In this document: positions 38,249 through 47,052 of the stretch, one piece after another
Layout: each line of letters begins with the position of its first letter
Position numbering within the stretch: position 1 is the stretch's first letter
From: an uncultured Pelagibacteraceae bacterium
GTDB taxonomy: Bacteria; Pseudomonadota; Alphaproteobacteria; Pelagibacterales; Pelagibacteraceae
DNA: 51,192 bases
Reading direction: 5' to 3'
Assembly (NCBI GenBank): GCA_902600245.1
Contig: CACKIQ010000004.1
Coordinates: 1-51,192 of the forward strand
Position numbers and translations under genes: made by a program
Notes under the pieces: model-generated
Databases searched by the model: none
What the model was told of the DNA's origin: nothing
What the model saw: only the letters and a program-made list of their open reading frames with translations

Positions 38249-38659
38249 ATGCTTCAACCAGTAAGAACAAAGTGGAGAAAAGCGCATAAAGGCAGAATTC
38301 ACGGAACTGCTACTAGAGCAAGTACTATTAATTATGGTGCTTACGCTCTAAAAGCTTTACAGCCTGAAAGAGTTACTGGAAAACAGATTGAAGCTGCAAG
38401 AGTTGCTTTAACAAGACATATGAAAAGACAAGGAAGAGTTTGGACAAGAATATTTCCAAACATACCAGTTTCAAAAAAACCAATTGAAGTCAGAATGGGT
38501 AAAGGAAAAGGTTCACCCGAGTACTTCGCATGCAGAGTAAAACCAGGAAGAATATTATTTGAAGTTGATGGTGTTTCAGAACAAATTGCAAAAGAAGCTT
38601 TATACAAAGCATCAGCAAAATTACCTATTAAGACCAAAACAATTAAGAGATTTGCATAA
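38249..38659 (+). CDS. rplP: 50S ribosomal protein L16
   Basis: 136-residue protein that positions tRNA in the A site. The [16 protein letters not shown] start and [20 protein letters not shown] segment, with the arginine hydroxylated in E. coli, are typical. It overlaps rpmC by one base. Confidence 0.98.
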   Translation: MLQPVRTKWRKAHKGRIHGTATRASTINYGAYALKALQPERVTGKQIEAARVALTRHMKRQGRVWTRIFPNIPVSKKPIEVRMGKGKGSPEYFACRVKPGRILFEVDGVSEQIAKEALYKASAKLPIKTKTIKRFA

Positions 38660-38850
38660 TGAAAAAACAAGAAATTAAAAAATTATCAAAGGACGAAATT
38701 GTGAAAAATATTGATAAACTCAAAAAAGATCTTTTTAATTTCAGATTTCAAAAAATGAATTCACAAGTAACAAACCCAGCTAAAATTGGAGAAACTAGAA
38801 AAACAATAGCAAGATTAAAAACAATTTTAAAAGGAAAAGCAAATGCCTAA
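38659..38850 (+). CDS. rpmC: 50S ribosomal protein L29
   Basis: 63-residue two-helix protein near the tunnel exit, next to L23. The helix pattern [22 protein letters not shown], shortened here to its key part [10 protein letters not shown], matches L29. It starts on the rplP stop and overlaps rpsQ by eight bases. Confidence 0.96.
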   Translation: MKKQEIKKLSKDEIVKNIDKLKKDLFNFRFQKMNSQVTNPAKIGETRKTIARLKTILKGKANA

Positions 38851-39079
38851 AAAAATACTTACAGGTGTAGTTATAAGCGATAAACCAAATAAAACAGTTA
38901 CTGTTATGGTAGAACGTAAATATTCTCACCCAGTTCTTAAAAAAGTAATCAGAGTTAGAAAAAACTATAATGCTCACGATGAAAATAATAAATTTAAAAC
39001 TGGTGACAAAGTTTCAATTATTGAGAGCAAACCTTTTTCGAAAAATAAAAAATTTCAAGTTATGGAGAGTACAAAGTAA
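38843..39079 (+). CDS. rpsQ: 30S ribosomal protein S17
   Basis: 78-residue OB-fold protein that binds the 5' domain of 16S rRNA. It shows [20 protein letters not shown], then [16 protein letters not shown] and [16 protein letters not shown], all typical. An AAGGAAAAG stretch inside rpmC can serve as ribosome binding site. It overlaps rpmC by eight bases and rplN by one. Confidence 0.97.
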   Translation: MPKKILTGVVISDKPNKTVTVMVERKYSHPVLKKVIRVRKNYNAHDENNKFKTGDKVSIIESKPFSKNKKFQVMESTK

Positions 39080-39447
39080 TGATTGGTGTTCAAACAGAAT
39101 TACAAGTTGCTGACAATACTGGTGCAAAAAGAATTGAGTGTATTAAAGTTCTAGGTGGATCAAAAAGAAGATATGCTAGTATTGGGGATACAATTGTGAT
39201 TGCAGTTAAAGAGGCTATACCTAAAGGAAAAGTTAAAAAAGGATCTGTCCATAAAGCTGTTGTCGTAAGAGTTAAAAAGGGTATTCATAGAAATGATGGT
39301 TCTAAAGTAAGATTTGATAATAATGCTGCTGTGTTAGTTGATGATAAAGGAGAACCAGTTGGAACAAGAATTTTTGGTCCAGTTACAAGAGAATTAAGAA
39401 GCAGAGGTCAAATGAAAATTATTTCATTGGCACCGGAGGTTTTATAA
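39079..39447 (+). CDS. rplN: 50S ribosomal protein L14
   Basis: 122-residue beta-barrel protein at the subunit interface. The [20 protein letters not shown] start and [20 protein letters not shown] segment are diagnostic. It is joined to rpsQ and rplX by one-base TAATG overlaps. Confidence 0.99.
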   Translation: MIGVQTELQVADNTGAKRIECIKVLGGSKRRYASIGDTIVIAVKEAIPKGKVKKGSVHKAVVVRVKKGIHRNDGSKVRFDNNAAVLVDDKGEPVGTRIFGPVTRELRSRGQMKIISLAPEVL

Positions 39448-39692
39448 TGATTAAAAAAGGTTTGAAAGTAAGAGTTTTAACTGGAAAAGATAAAAAAAAA
39501 GAAGGAGAAGTTATTGAAATTGATAGAGCTAATAACAGAGCTAAAGTTAAAGAAATTAACATGGTTAAAAAACACGTAAAAACAACAAAAGAAAAAAAAG
39601 GTGGAATTTTTCCAAAGGAAAGCTTTATTCATATTTCTAACTTAAAACTAATTGATGAAAAAGCGGCAAAGAAAAAAGAGGTTAAAAAATAA
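39447..39692 (+). CDS. rplX: 50S ribosomal protein L24
   Basis: 81-residue KOW-domain assembly initiator. The [20 protein letters not shown] start contains the KOW motif. This is the short form; many bacterial L24 proteins exceed 100 residues, so the C-terminal part is reduced to a Lys-rich tail. It overlaps both neighbours by one base. Confidence 0.96.
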   Translation: MIKKGLKVRVLTGKDKKKEGEVIEIDRANNRAKVKEINMVKKHVKTTKEKKGGIFPKESFIHISNLKLIDEKAAKKKEVKK

Positions 39693-40246
39693 TGACACCA
39701 AGATTAAAAGAAATATTCAATAAAGAAATCCAGCCCGCACTTAAGGATCAATTTGGTTTCAAAAATCTTTATATGGCTCCAAGAATTGAAAAAGTTGTTT
39801 TAAATATGGGTCTTGGTTTAGATGCTACAGATTCTAAGATTTTAAAATCATGCGAAGAAGACATGGCTAAAATTACTGGACAAAAACCAGTTACAACAAA
39901 ATTTAAAAAATCAGTAGCTAATTTTAAAACAAGAAAAGGATCAAATGCTGGTTTAAAGGTAACACTAAGAAAAAATAGAATGTACGAATTTTTAGATAGA
40001 TTAGTGAATATAGCGTTACCAAGGATTAAAGATTTTAGAGGTTTATCACCAAAAGGATTTGATAAATTTGGTAATTATACATTTGGAATTAAAGAGCATA
40101 TAATTTTTCCAGAAGTAAGTTTTGATAGAGCAGACAAAGTAAGAGGTTTAGATATAATAATAGTTATTAAAGCAATAAATAAAGAACATAGTTTTGCATT
40201 ACTAGAAAAAATGAATTTTCCATTTATTAAAAAAGGAGATAATTAA
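39692..40246 (+). CDS. rplE: 50S ribosomal protein L5
   Basis: 184-residue 5S rRNA-binding protein of the central protuberance. The PRIEKVVLNMGLG strand, GQKPVTTKFKKSVANFKTRKG and RDFRGLSPKGFD-like segments identify it. Two bases separate it from rpsN. Confidence 0.98.
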   Translation: MTPRLKEIFNKEIQPALKDQFGFKNLYMAPRIEKVVLNMGLGLDATDSKILKSCEEDMAKITGQKPVTTKFKKSVANFKTRKGSNAGLKVTLRKNRMYEFLDRLVNIALPRIKDFRGLSPKGFDKFGNYTFGIKEHIIFPEVSFDRADKVRGLDIIIVIKAINKEHSFALLEKMNFPFIKKGDN

Positions 40247-40248
40247 AC

Positions 40249-40554
40249 ATGGCAAAGTTGAGCGCTGTTAATAAAAATAAAAAAAGAATTAAGCTTTCAG
40301 ATAGGCTTTATAAAAAAAGACAAGCATTAAAGAAGATAGTAATGGATAAAAAGCTTCCATTAGAAGAAAGATTTAAAGCGCAACAAAAATTATCAAAACT
40401 GCCAAGAAACTCAGCTAAAACAAGAGTTATGAATAGATGTGAGATTACTGGAAGACCTCACGGTGTTTACAGAAAATTAAAGATTTCAAGAATTGCATTA
40501 AGACAATTAGGATTACAAGGAAAGATACCTGGCTTAGTTAAATCTAGCTGGTAG
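40249..40554 (+). CDS. rpsN: 30S ribosomal protein S14 (zinc-free type)
   Basis: 101-residue long-type S14. The PRNSAKTRVMNRCEITGRPH segment has only one cysteine, so it lacks the zinc ribbon of the short type. It ends in the conserved GKIPGLVKSSW. Eleven bases separate it from rpsH, with an AAAGGA ribosome binding site. Confidence 0.98.
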   Translation: MAKLSAVNKNKKRIKLSDRLYKKRQALKKIVMDKKLPLEERFKAQQKLSKLPRNSAKTRVMNRCEITGRPHGVYRKLKISRIALRQLGLQGKIPGLVKSSW

Positions 40555-40565
40555 AAAGGAAAATT

Positions 40566-40961
40566 ATGAGTTTAAGTGACCCAATAGGAGATATGATTGC
40601 AAGAGTGAAGAACGCTCAAGCTAGAAATCATAAAAAAGTTGAATTACCTTCGTCTAATTTTAAAACAAAAATTGCAGATATTCTTAAAAATGAGGGTTTT
40701 ATAAAAGATTTTAAAGTAAGTTCTGAAGAAAAAAAACCAGTGCTATCATTAGAACTTAAGTATCATTCTGGTAATCCAGTAATTAGTGCTTTTGAAAGAG
40801 TATCAAAACCAGGTAGAAGAATTTTTTCATCTGCAGACAGTTTACCTAAAATAAATAATGGTTTAGGAATTGCTATTGTGTCGACACCAAAAGGTGTAAT
40901 GACTGATATAGATGCAAGAAAACAAAAAGTCGGTGGCGAAATAATTTGTAAGGTATTTTAA
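40566..40961 (+). CDS. rpsH: 30S ribosomal protein S8
   Basis: 131-residue primary binder of 16S rRNA helix 21. The SDPIGDMIARVKNAQ start and GLGIAIVSTPKGVMTD segment are diagnostic. In E. coli S8 represses the spc operon by binding an rplE-region mRNA site; I did not find a clear mimic by eye. It overlaps rplF by one base. Confidence 0.98.
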   Translation: MSLSDPIGDMIARVKNAQARNHKKVELPSSNFKTKIADILKNEGFIKDFKVSSEEKKPVLSLELKYHSGNPVISAFERVSKPGRRIFSSADSLPKINNGLGIAIVSTPKGVMTDIDARKQKVGGEIICKVF

Positions 40962-41500
40962 TGTCCAAAATAGGTAAAATAAACATATCGATCCCTGAAA
41001 AAGTTAAAGTTGCTTTAGCTGGAAATATTATAAATATTGAGGGACCTTTAGGAAAAAAATCAATTAATGTTGATCTAGATATGTTTAATTTAGATATAAT
41101 TGAGGGAAAAGAAATATCCATTAAACCAAAGAAAGTAAATCAAAACTCAAAAAGACTTTGGGGTATGAATAGAAGTTTAATCAATAATGCTGTTATTGGA
41201 TCCAGCAAAGGTTATGAAAAAACTTTAGAATTAGTAGGCGTAGGTTATAGAGCTGCCTTAAAAGGAAATCAGTTAAATTTACAATTAGGTTATAGTCACG
41301 ACATCAATTTTGACATACCAGAAGGAATTAAAATTGCTGTCGAAAAACAAACAACATTAAAAATCACAGGCTCTGATAAACAGTTAGTTGGTGAAGTTGC
41401 ATCTAAAATTAAAACATTAAGAAAAATCGAACCTTATAAAGGTAAAGGTGTTCGAGAAAAAGGTCAATATATCCTAAAAAAAGAAGGAAAGAAAAAGTAA
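40961..41500 (+). CDS. rplF: 50S ribosomal protein L6
   Basis: 179-residue two-domain protein near the sarcin-ricin loop. The [17 protein letters not shown] start, [21 protein letters not shown] and the C-terminal signature near [13 protein letters not shown] are present. One-base overlaps join it to rpsH and rplR. Confidence 0.98.
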   Translation: MSKIGKINISIPEKVKVALAGNIINIEGPLGKKSINVDLDMFNLDIIEGKEISIKPKKVNQNSKRLWGMNRSLINNAVIGSSKGYEKTLELVGVGYRAALKGNQLNLQLGYSHDINFDIPEGIKIAVEKQTTLKITGSDKQLVGEVASKIKTLRKIEPYKGKGVREKGQYILKKEGKKK

Positions 41501-41856
41501 TGAAACTAAACACTAGTATCAGAAAAAGATTTAGAGTTAGCAACAAAGTTAAAAAAGTTGCTTCAAAAGATAGATTTAGATTAAGTATTTCAAGATCATC
41601 AAAAAATATTTCAGCTCAAATAATTGATGATACAAAAAATTTAACCTTGTTATCAGCTTCATCTGTAGAAAAAGATCTTAGATCAATAAATAAAATTAAT
41701 AAAACTGAACTATCTAAATTGGTTGCTCAAAAATTAGCTAAAAAGGCACAAGAGAAAAAAATTACTAAAATTTACTTTGATAGAGGTTCTTACAAATATC
41801 ACGGTAGAATTAAAGTTTTTGCAGAAACTTTAAGAGAAAACGGGATGGAATTTTAA
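41500..41856 (+). CDS. rplR: 50S ribosomal protein L18
   Basis: 118-residue 5S rRNA-binding protein of the central protuberance. The [20 protein letters not shown] segment and the C-terminal [20 protein letters not shown] are diagnostic. It starts on the rplF stop and lies two bases from rpsE. Confidence 0.98.
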   Translation: MKLNTSIRKRFRVSNKVKKVASKDRFRLSISRSSKNISAQIIDDTKNLTLLSASSVEKDLRSINKINKTELSKLVAQKLAKKAQEKKITKIYFDRGSYKYHGRIKVFAETLRENGMEF

Positions 41857-41858
41857 TT

Positions 41859-42374
41859 ATGGAAAATATAAAAGACAAAAAAACTGACGATATATTAGAA
41901 AAACTAGTCCACATAAATCGTATTACTAAAGTTGTCAAGGGTGGAAGAAGATTTGGATTTTCAGCGCTTGTAGTAGTTGGAAATCAAGCAGGTAAAATTG
42001 GTATAGCTCACGCAAAGGCTAAACAAGTTCCTGATGCTATAAAAAAAGCAAATGAAATGGCAAGAAGAAAACTTACTCATATACCATTAAGAGAGGGCAG
42101 AACAATACATCATGACGTAAAGGCAAAAGATGGCTCGGGTAGAATAGTGCTAAGAGCAGCTTCTAAAGGCACAGGTATAATAGCAGGTGGTCCTGTTAGG
42201 GCAGTTTGTGAAGTTTTAGGAGTAAAAGATATTGTTGCAAAATCAATGGGAACATCTAATGCGCACAATGTTATCAGAGCTACAATGAAGGCGTTGATGA
42301 AACAGAGTTCACCAAAACAAATTTCAGCAATAAGAAATAAAAAAATTTCTGAAATAATAGAGAAAAGAGGATAA
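41859..42374 (+). CDS. rpsE: 30S ribosomal protein S5
   Basis: 171-residue protein at the mRNA entry channel. The VVKGGRRFGFSALVVVGN segment, where spectinomycin-resistance changes occur, and the GTGIIAGGPVRAVCEVLGV region identify it. The next gene is rplO, starting on its stop codon; rpmD, which usually lies between them, is absent. Confidence 0.98.
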   Translation: MENIKDKKTDDILEKLVHINRITKVVKGGRRFGFSALVVVGNQAGKIGIAHAKAKQVPDAIKKANEMARRKLTHIPLREGRTIHHDVKAKDGSGRIVLRAASKGTGIIAGGPVRAVCEVLGVKDIVAKSMGTSNAHNVIRATMKALMKQSSPKQISAIRNKKISEIIEKRG

Positions 42375-42826
42375 TGATAACTTTGAATAGCAGAAATAAA
42401 ATAAATAAACCAAAATTGAGAGTAGGTAGAGGAATAGGTTCTGGTAAAGGTAAAACCTCGGGTAGAGGTGTTAAAGGTCAAAAATCTAGATCTGGAGTAG
42501 CTATAAAAAGTTTTGAAGGTGGCCAAATGCCATTATATAGAAGATTGCCTAAAAGAGGTTTTAATCCAATTTATCAGAAAAGTATTGCTATATTAAATCT
42601 TGATAAAATCCAATCATATATAGATAAAAAAAATATTAATCCAAATGAAGTTTTAAATGCAGAATTACTTAAAAAACTTAAATTAATAAAAAAAAATTCA
42701 ACAAAATTGAAAATTTTGGGAAAAGGAAAAGTTAAAGATAAAATTAATATTGAAGCTAACCTAGCCTCAAAATCGGCAATAGAAAAACTTGAAAAAATTG
42801 GTGGATCAATACAACTAAAAAAATAG
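42374..42826 (+). CDS. rplO: 50S ribosomal protein L15
   Basis: 150-residue late-assembly protein with the glycine-rich, basic N-terminal extension (RVGRGIGSGKGKTSGRGVKG) followed by FEGGQMPLYRRLPKRGF. It shares one base with rpsE and is nine bases from secY. Confidence 0.98.
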   Translation: MITLNSRNKINKPKLRVGRGIGSGKGKTSGRGVKGQKSRSGVAIKSFEGGQMPLYRRLPKRGFNPIYQKSIAILNLDKIQSYIDKKNINPNEVLNAELLKKLKLIKKNSTKLKILGKGKVKDKINIEANLASKSAIEKLEKIGGSIQLKK

Positions 42827-42835
42827 TTTGTTAAT

Positions 42836-44116
42836 ATGAGTGCTTCATCTTCAACAAATGATTTAAAAAATAGGATAATCTTTACAATTTTAATTCTTGC
42901 AGTTTATAGGTTTGGAACCTTTGTACCTTTACCTGGTGTAGATCCTGAGCAATTGAAAATAATGATGGAAGGCAACCAAAAAGGATTGCTGGGTATGTTT
43001 AATGTATTTGCTGGTGGTGCGGTAAGCAGAATGGCAATTTTTGCATTAGGAATTATGCCTTACATTTCATCTGCAATTATTGTTCAACTTTTGACTGGTG
43101 TAACTGATTATTTTAAAAATTTAAAAGCACAAGGAGAAACGGGTAGAGCTAAAATTACTCAAATTACAAGATATGGAACGGTACTATTAGCAACGGTTCA
43201 AGGATATGGATTGTCAGTTGGTTTAGAGTCATCAGCTGATTTGGTTATTAATCCTGGTATCTTTTTTAAAGTAACTACAGTAACAACAATAGTAGCTGGT
43301 ACAGTATTTTTAATGTGGCTTGGCGAGCAAATTACTCAAAGAGGTATAGGAAATGGAATCTCCTTGATTATTTTTGCTGGAATCGTTGCAGAAATTCCTA
43401 GAGCACTTGTAACAACTTTTGAATTAGGAAGGACTGGTGCAGTTTCAACTTTTATGATTTTAGCACTTTTTATTTTATTAATACTTACAATTTTATTTGT
43501 TGTATTTATGGAAAGAGCTTTAAGAAAAATTATAATAAACTATCCGAAAAGACAAATGGGTAACAAAATGTATGGCGGGGAGTCATCTCATCTACCATTG
43601 AAAATAAATCAAGCTGGAGTTATACCTGCTATTTTTGCATCAGCACTTTTATTATTACCTGTTACTTTTTCAAATTTTTCATTTTCTAATAACGACACAT
43701 TTTTAAATTTGAGTTCTTTTTTTACACAAGGACAGCCTCTTTACATGTTGCTTTATGCATCTGGTATAATATTTTTTACATTTTTTTATACTTCTATAAC
43801 TTTTAACCCAACTGAAACTGCCGAAAACCTCAGAAAGTATGGAGGATTTGTACCAGGTATTAGACCTGGTGAGAGTACAGCTTTATACATTGATAATATT
43901 TTAACAAAGTTAACAACCATTGGGGCTTTATATTTAACTCTAGTTTGTTTGATGCCAGAATTTTTAATTGCAAATTATCCAATACCTTTCTATTTAGGTG
44001 GAGCTTCTATTCTAATTGTTGTTGTAGTTGCTATTGATACAGTAACTCAAATTCAAACAAGATTAATGAGTTCTCAATACGAACAACTAATTAAAAAAAC
44101 TAAATTTGGTAAGTAA
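42836..44116 (+). CDS. secY: Protein translocase subunit SecY
   Basis: 426-residue channel of the SecYEG translocon with ten predicted membrane spans. Visible are the N-terminal ILAVYRFGTFVPLPGVD, GIMPYISSAIIVQLL and GIGNGISLIIFAG segments, and the cytoplasmic loop with PKRQMGNKMYGGESSHLPLK, which binds the ribosome and SecA. Its partner secE is encoded at 19959. It is directly followed by adk with no spacer. Confidence 0.98.
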   Translation: MSASSSTNDLKNRIIFTILILAVYRFGTFVPLPGVDPEQLKIMMEGNQKGLLGMFNVFAGGAVSRMAIFALGIMPYISSAIIVQLLTGVTDYFKNLKAQGETGRAKITQITRYGTVLLATVQGYGLSVGLESSADLVINPGIFFKVTTVTTIVAGTVFLMWLGEQITQRGIGNGISLIIFAGIVAEIPRALVTTFELGRTGAVSTFMILALFILLILTILFVVFMERALRKIIINYPKRQMGNKMYGGESSHLPLKINQAGVIPAIFASALLLLPVTFSNFSFSNNDTFLNLSSFFTQGQPLYMLLYASGIIFFTFFYTSITFNPTETAENLRKYGGFVPGIRPGESTALYIDNILTKLTTIGALYLTLVCLMPEFLIANYPIPFYLGGASILIVVVVAIDTVTQIQTRLMSSQYEQLIKKTKFGK

Positions 44117-44680
44117 GTGAATATTATTATATTTGGACCACCAGGTGCTGGAAAGGGTACTCAGTCTAAATATTTAGTAAAAAAATTAAATGCTTTCCAA
44201 ATTTCAACAGGTGATCTCCTAAGAGAGGAAATTAGTAATAATTCGGATATAGGAAAAAGTATTATTAATGATATGAATGATGGAAAATTTGTTAGTGATG
44301 AAATAGTTAATAAACTTATTAAAAATATAATCTCAGATCCAAAAAAAAAAAATAAACTAATTTTTGATGGATATCCTCGATCACTTAGTCAAGCTAAGAA
44401 TTTAAATTTACTACTTGAAAAATCAAATCAAAAAATAGATTTAATTTTATTTTTAAATGTTGATAAAGAAACAATAATTAAAAGAATAGAGAAGAGAAAG
44501 CTTATTGAAAATAGATCTGATGATGAAAAAAGCACTATATTAAAAAGGTATGATACCTTTATGAAAACAACTCAACCTGTTTTAAATTTTTACTCTGAGA
44601 ATCCAAATTTTAAGGAGATCGATGGAAGTATGGAAATAGACGAAATAACCAGGAAAATAGACACTTTTATAAATGTTTAA
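44117..44680 (+). CDS. adk: Adenylate kinase (short-LID type)
   Basis: Balances ATP, ADP and AMP. The P-loop GPPGAGKGT is at 7-15, the AMP-binding region includes STGDLLRE, and the FDGYPRSLSQA segment follows. At 187 residues it is shorter than the 214-residue E. coli enzyme because the LID domain is reduced to a short loop (EKRKLIENRSDDEKS), as is common in alphaproteobacteria. The start is GTG, directly after the secY stop; no ATG lies near enough to keep the P-loop. Confidence 0.96.
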   Translation: MNIIIFGPPGAGKGTQSKYLVKKLNAFQISTGDLLREEISNNSDIGKSIINDMNDGKFVSDEIVNKLIKNIISDPKKKNKLIFDGYPRSLSQAKNLNLLLEKSNQKIDLILFLNVDKETIIKRIEKRKLIENRSDDEKSTILKRYDTFMKTTQPVLNFYSENPNFKEIDGSMEIDEITRKIDTFINV

Positions 44681-44684
44681 GGCG

Positions 44685-44712
44685 TTGACTTTGACTAATC
44701 TTCTTATATAAA
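44685..44712 (+). promoter_or_regulatory. Promoter for rpsM-rpsK-rpoA-rplQ
   Basis: TTGACT (44685-44690), a 16-base spacer and TATAAA (44707-44712), followed by AGGCAC. A second TTGACT directly follows the first (44691-44696) but would leave only ten bases to the -10. Start would be near 44719, giving a leader of about 17 bases with no clear ribosome binding site. Confidence 0.6.
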
Positions 44713-44735
44713 AGGCACAATTTATCACTAAAATT

Positions 44736-45119
44736 ATGGCTCGTATCGCAGGTATAAACATTCCACAAAATAAACTTGTCCACGTAGGTTTAACTTATAT
44801 TTATGGTATTGGTGATAAATTTTCTCATCAAATTTGTTCATCTTTGGAAATTCCAAAAGCAAAAAGAGTAAATGAACTAACAGACGAAGAGATTTTAAAA
44901 ATTAGAGAGTACATAGATCAGAATTTTAAAGTCGAAGGTGATTTAAGGAGAGATTATTCATTAAGCATCAAAAGATTAATTGATTTAGCTTGTTATAGAG
45001 GAACACGACATAGAAAAAAGTTACCTGTGAGAGGGCAAAGAACCAGATGTAACGCAAGAACAAGAAAAGGGAAAGCAATTGCTATTGCAGGAAAAAAATT
45101 AACACCAACAAAAAAATAG
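44736..45119 (+). CDS. rpsM: 30S ribosomal protein S13
   Basis: 127-residue head protein that bridges to the large subunit and contacts the P-site tRNA. The [13 protein letters not shown] start and the C-terminal [20 protein letters not shown] segment are diagnostic. rpmJ, often just before it, is absent. Two bases separate it from rpsK. Confidence 0.99.
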   Translation: MARIAGINIPQNKLVHVGLTYIYGIGDKFSHQICSSLEIPKAKRVNELTDEEILKIREYIDQNFKVEGDLRRDYSLSIKRLIDLACYRGTRHRKKLPVRGQRTRCNARTRKGKAIAIAGKKLTPTKK

Positions 45120-45121
45120 TT

Positions 45122-45571
45122 ATGGCTAAAACCAATAAAGTAGAGAGTAAAGATCAGAAGGTTGAAAAGTCTTCAAAAAAGATTGCAAAAAGCTCTTATT
45201 CAAAAAAAAGGAAAGTTAAGAAAAATATTTTAAATGGAATTGCTTATGTACAATCAACTTTTAATAACACAATTATATCTATTGCCGATACTAATGGTAA
45301 TGTGGTGTCATGGGCATCTGCTGGACAAAAAGGTTTTAAGGGATCAAGAAAATCTACACCTTACGCTGCGCAGATAGCAGCCGATGCAGCTGCATCTAAA
45401 GCTCTTGAGTATGGAATGAAAACTTTATCTGTTGAAGTTAAAGGACCAGGTTCTGGAAGAGAAACTGCTTTAAGAGCACTTCAAGCTAGAGGATTTAAGA
45501 TTTTGTCAATCAAAGATACTACACCTATGCCTCATAACGGAACTAGACCACCAAAAAAAAGGAGAGTTTAA
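45122..45571 (+). CDS. rpsK: 30S ribosomal protein S11, with N-terminal extension
   Basis: 149-residue platform protein that contacts the E-site region. The core ([20 protein letters not shown] to the end, [13 protein letters not shown]) is normal. About 20 extra Lys/Ser-rich residues precede it compared with E. coli S11 of 129 residues. No internal ATG near the core offers a shorter start. It shares one base with rpoA. Confidence 0.97.
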   Translation: MAKTNKVESKDQKVEKSSKKIAKSSYSKKRKVKKNILNGIAYVQSTFNNTIISIADTNGNVVSWASAGQKGFKGSRKSTPYAAQIAADAAASKALEYGMKTLSVEVKGPGSGRETALRALQARGFKILSIKDTTPMPHNGTRPPKKRRV

Positions 45572-46599
45572 TGGAAGTCGAAAATGTAAATGTTAAAAAT
45601 TGGAAATCATTGATTAAGCCATCAAAGTTAGATGTGCAAATTAGTGATGATCTCACTCATGCCAAGATAGTCGCTGAGCCACTTGAAAAAGGATATGGAT
45701 TAACTTTAGGTAATTCTTTAAGAAGAATATTGCTTTCTTCTATAAGAGGCGCTGCTGTAACTTCTATTCAAATTGACGGGGTTTTACATGAGTTCACTTC
45801 AATTAAAGGTGTAAGAGAAGATGTTACTGACATTGTTTTAAATGTAAAATCTTTAGCATTAAAAAGTAATTCAGAGGGTACGAAAAAATTAATTTTAGAT
45901 GCAAAAGGACCGGGTGAAGTTAAAGCATCAGATATAACTCCAGTTGCTGACGTTGAAATTCTTAACCCTGATTTAGTTATTTGTAATTTAGATGAAAACA
46001 CTACTTTTCATATGGAAATGAATGTTAATACTGGAAAAGGATATGTTCCTGCGGAACTAAACAAACCTGAGGAGCCCCCTTTAGGATTAATAGCTATAGA
46101 CTCACTTTATAGTCCAGTTAAAAAAGTTTCTTATTCAGTAAGTACAGCTAGAGAAGGTAAAGCATTAGATTATGATAAATTAATTATGGAAGTCGAAACT
46201 AATGGATCAATTTCTGCTGAAGATGCAGTAGCATACTCAGCTAGAATTTTCCAAGATCAATTAAAAATGTTTATAAATTTTGATGAGCCAGTTGAAGCTC
46301 CTGTAAAAGAAGTTTCTACGGAACCTGAATTTAATAAAAACTTATTAAGAAAAGTTGATGAGTTAGAGTTATCGGTCAGATCAATGAACTGCTTGAAAAA
46401 TGACAATATTATTTATATTGGTGATTTGGTTCAAAAATCCGAAGGTGAAATGCTGAGAACACCTAATTTTGGAAGAAAATCACTTAATGAAATTAAAGAA
46501 GTTTTAACAGGTATGTCATTATATTTAGGAATGGAAATACCTAACTGGCCGCCTGATAACATTGCAGAAATGTCTAAGAAATTGGAGGAGTCAATTTAA
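45571..46599 (+). CDS. rpoA: DNA-directed RNA polymerase subunit alpha
   Basis: 342-residue subunit. The N-terminal domain dimerises and assembles polymerase ([21 protein letters not shown]). The C-terminal domain binds upstream DNA and activators ([19 protein letters not shown], then [13 protein letters not shown]). A GGAGGAG stretch just before its stop can serve as ribosome binding site for rplQ, whose ATG overlaps its stop by one base. Confidence 0.99.
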   Translation: MEVENVNVKNWKSLIKPSKLDVQISDDLTHAKIVAEPLEKGYGLTLGNSLRRILLSSIRGAAVTSIQIDGVLHEFTSIKGVREDVTDIVLNVKSLALKSNSEGTKKLILDAKGPGEVKASDITPVADVEILNPDLVICNLDENTTFHMEMNVNTGKGYVPAELNKPEEPPLGLIAIDSLYSPVKKVSYSVSTAREGKALDYDKLIMEVETNGSISAEDAVAYSARIFQDQLKMFINFDEPVEAPVKEVSTEPEFNKNLLRKVDELELSVRSMNCLKNDNIIYIGDLVQKSEGEMLRTPNFGRKSLNEIKEVLTGMSLYLGMEIPNWPPDNIAEMSKKLEESI

Positions 46600-47042
46600 T
46601 GAGACATGGTTTAGCAAATAAAAAGTTAAATAGAACTTCAGAGCACAGAAAAGCACTTCTTAAAAACATGCTTAATTCCTTAATTAAGTATGAGCAGATT
46701 AAGACGACTTTACCAAAAGCTAAATTTTTAAAACCACAGGCAGATAAGATTATAACTTTAGGAAAAAAAGAAACACTTCAAACAACAAAAATGTTAGTTT
46801 CAAAACTACAGGACATTAAATCGGCTAATAAAGTTAAAAAAACTCTTTCTAAAAGATATCAGAATAGAAAAGGCGGCTACACAAGAATTATTAAGGCTGG
46901 ATTTAGATACGGAGATAATGCTCCAATGGCAATAATTGAATTTGTTGAACGAGATGTTGATGCAAAGAGAGTTGATAAACCTAAAAAAGATACAACTAAA
47001 GAAACTCCTAAAACAGAAGATAAAAAACAAGTTACAGCTTAA
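46599..47042 (+). CDS. rplQ: 50S ribosomal protein L17
   Basis: 147-residue protein near the tunnel exit. The RHGLANKKLNRTSEHRKALL start and the TRIIKAGFRYGDNAPMAIIE segment are diagnostic. A Lys/Thr-rich tail (DKPKKDTTKETPKTEDKK) extends it beyond the 127 residues of E. coli. Ten bases separate it from the pseudouridine synthase gene, with no terminator visible. Confidence 0.98.
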   Translation: MRHGLANKKLNRTSEHRKALLKNMLNSLIKYEQIKTTLPKAKFLKPQADKIITLGKKETLQTTKMLVSKLQDIKSANKVKKTLSKRYQNRKGGYTRIIKAGFRYGDNAPMAIIEFVERDVDAKRVDKPKKDTTKETPKTEDKKQVTA

Positions 47043-47052
47043 ATCTTAAATC

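Noticed and set aside
42110..42526. 138-residue frame antisense to rpsE and rplO
   Set aside because: Shadow frame spanning the junction of two conserved genes; Phe/Ser/Thr-rich with no motif.
44691..44696. Second TTGACT before rpsM as the -35
   Set aside because: Only ten bases separate it from the TATAAA; the first copy gives a 16-base spacer.
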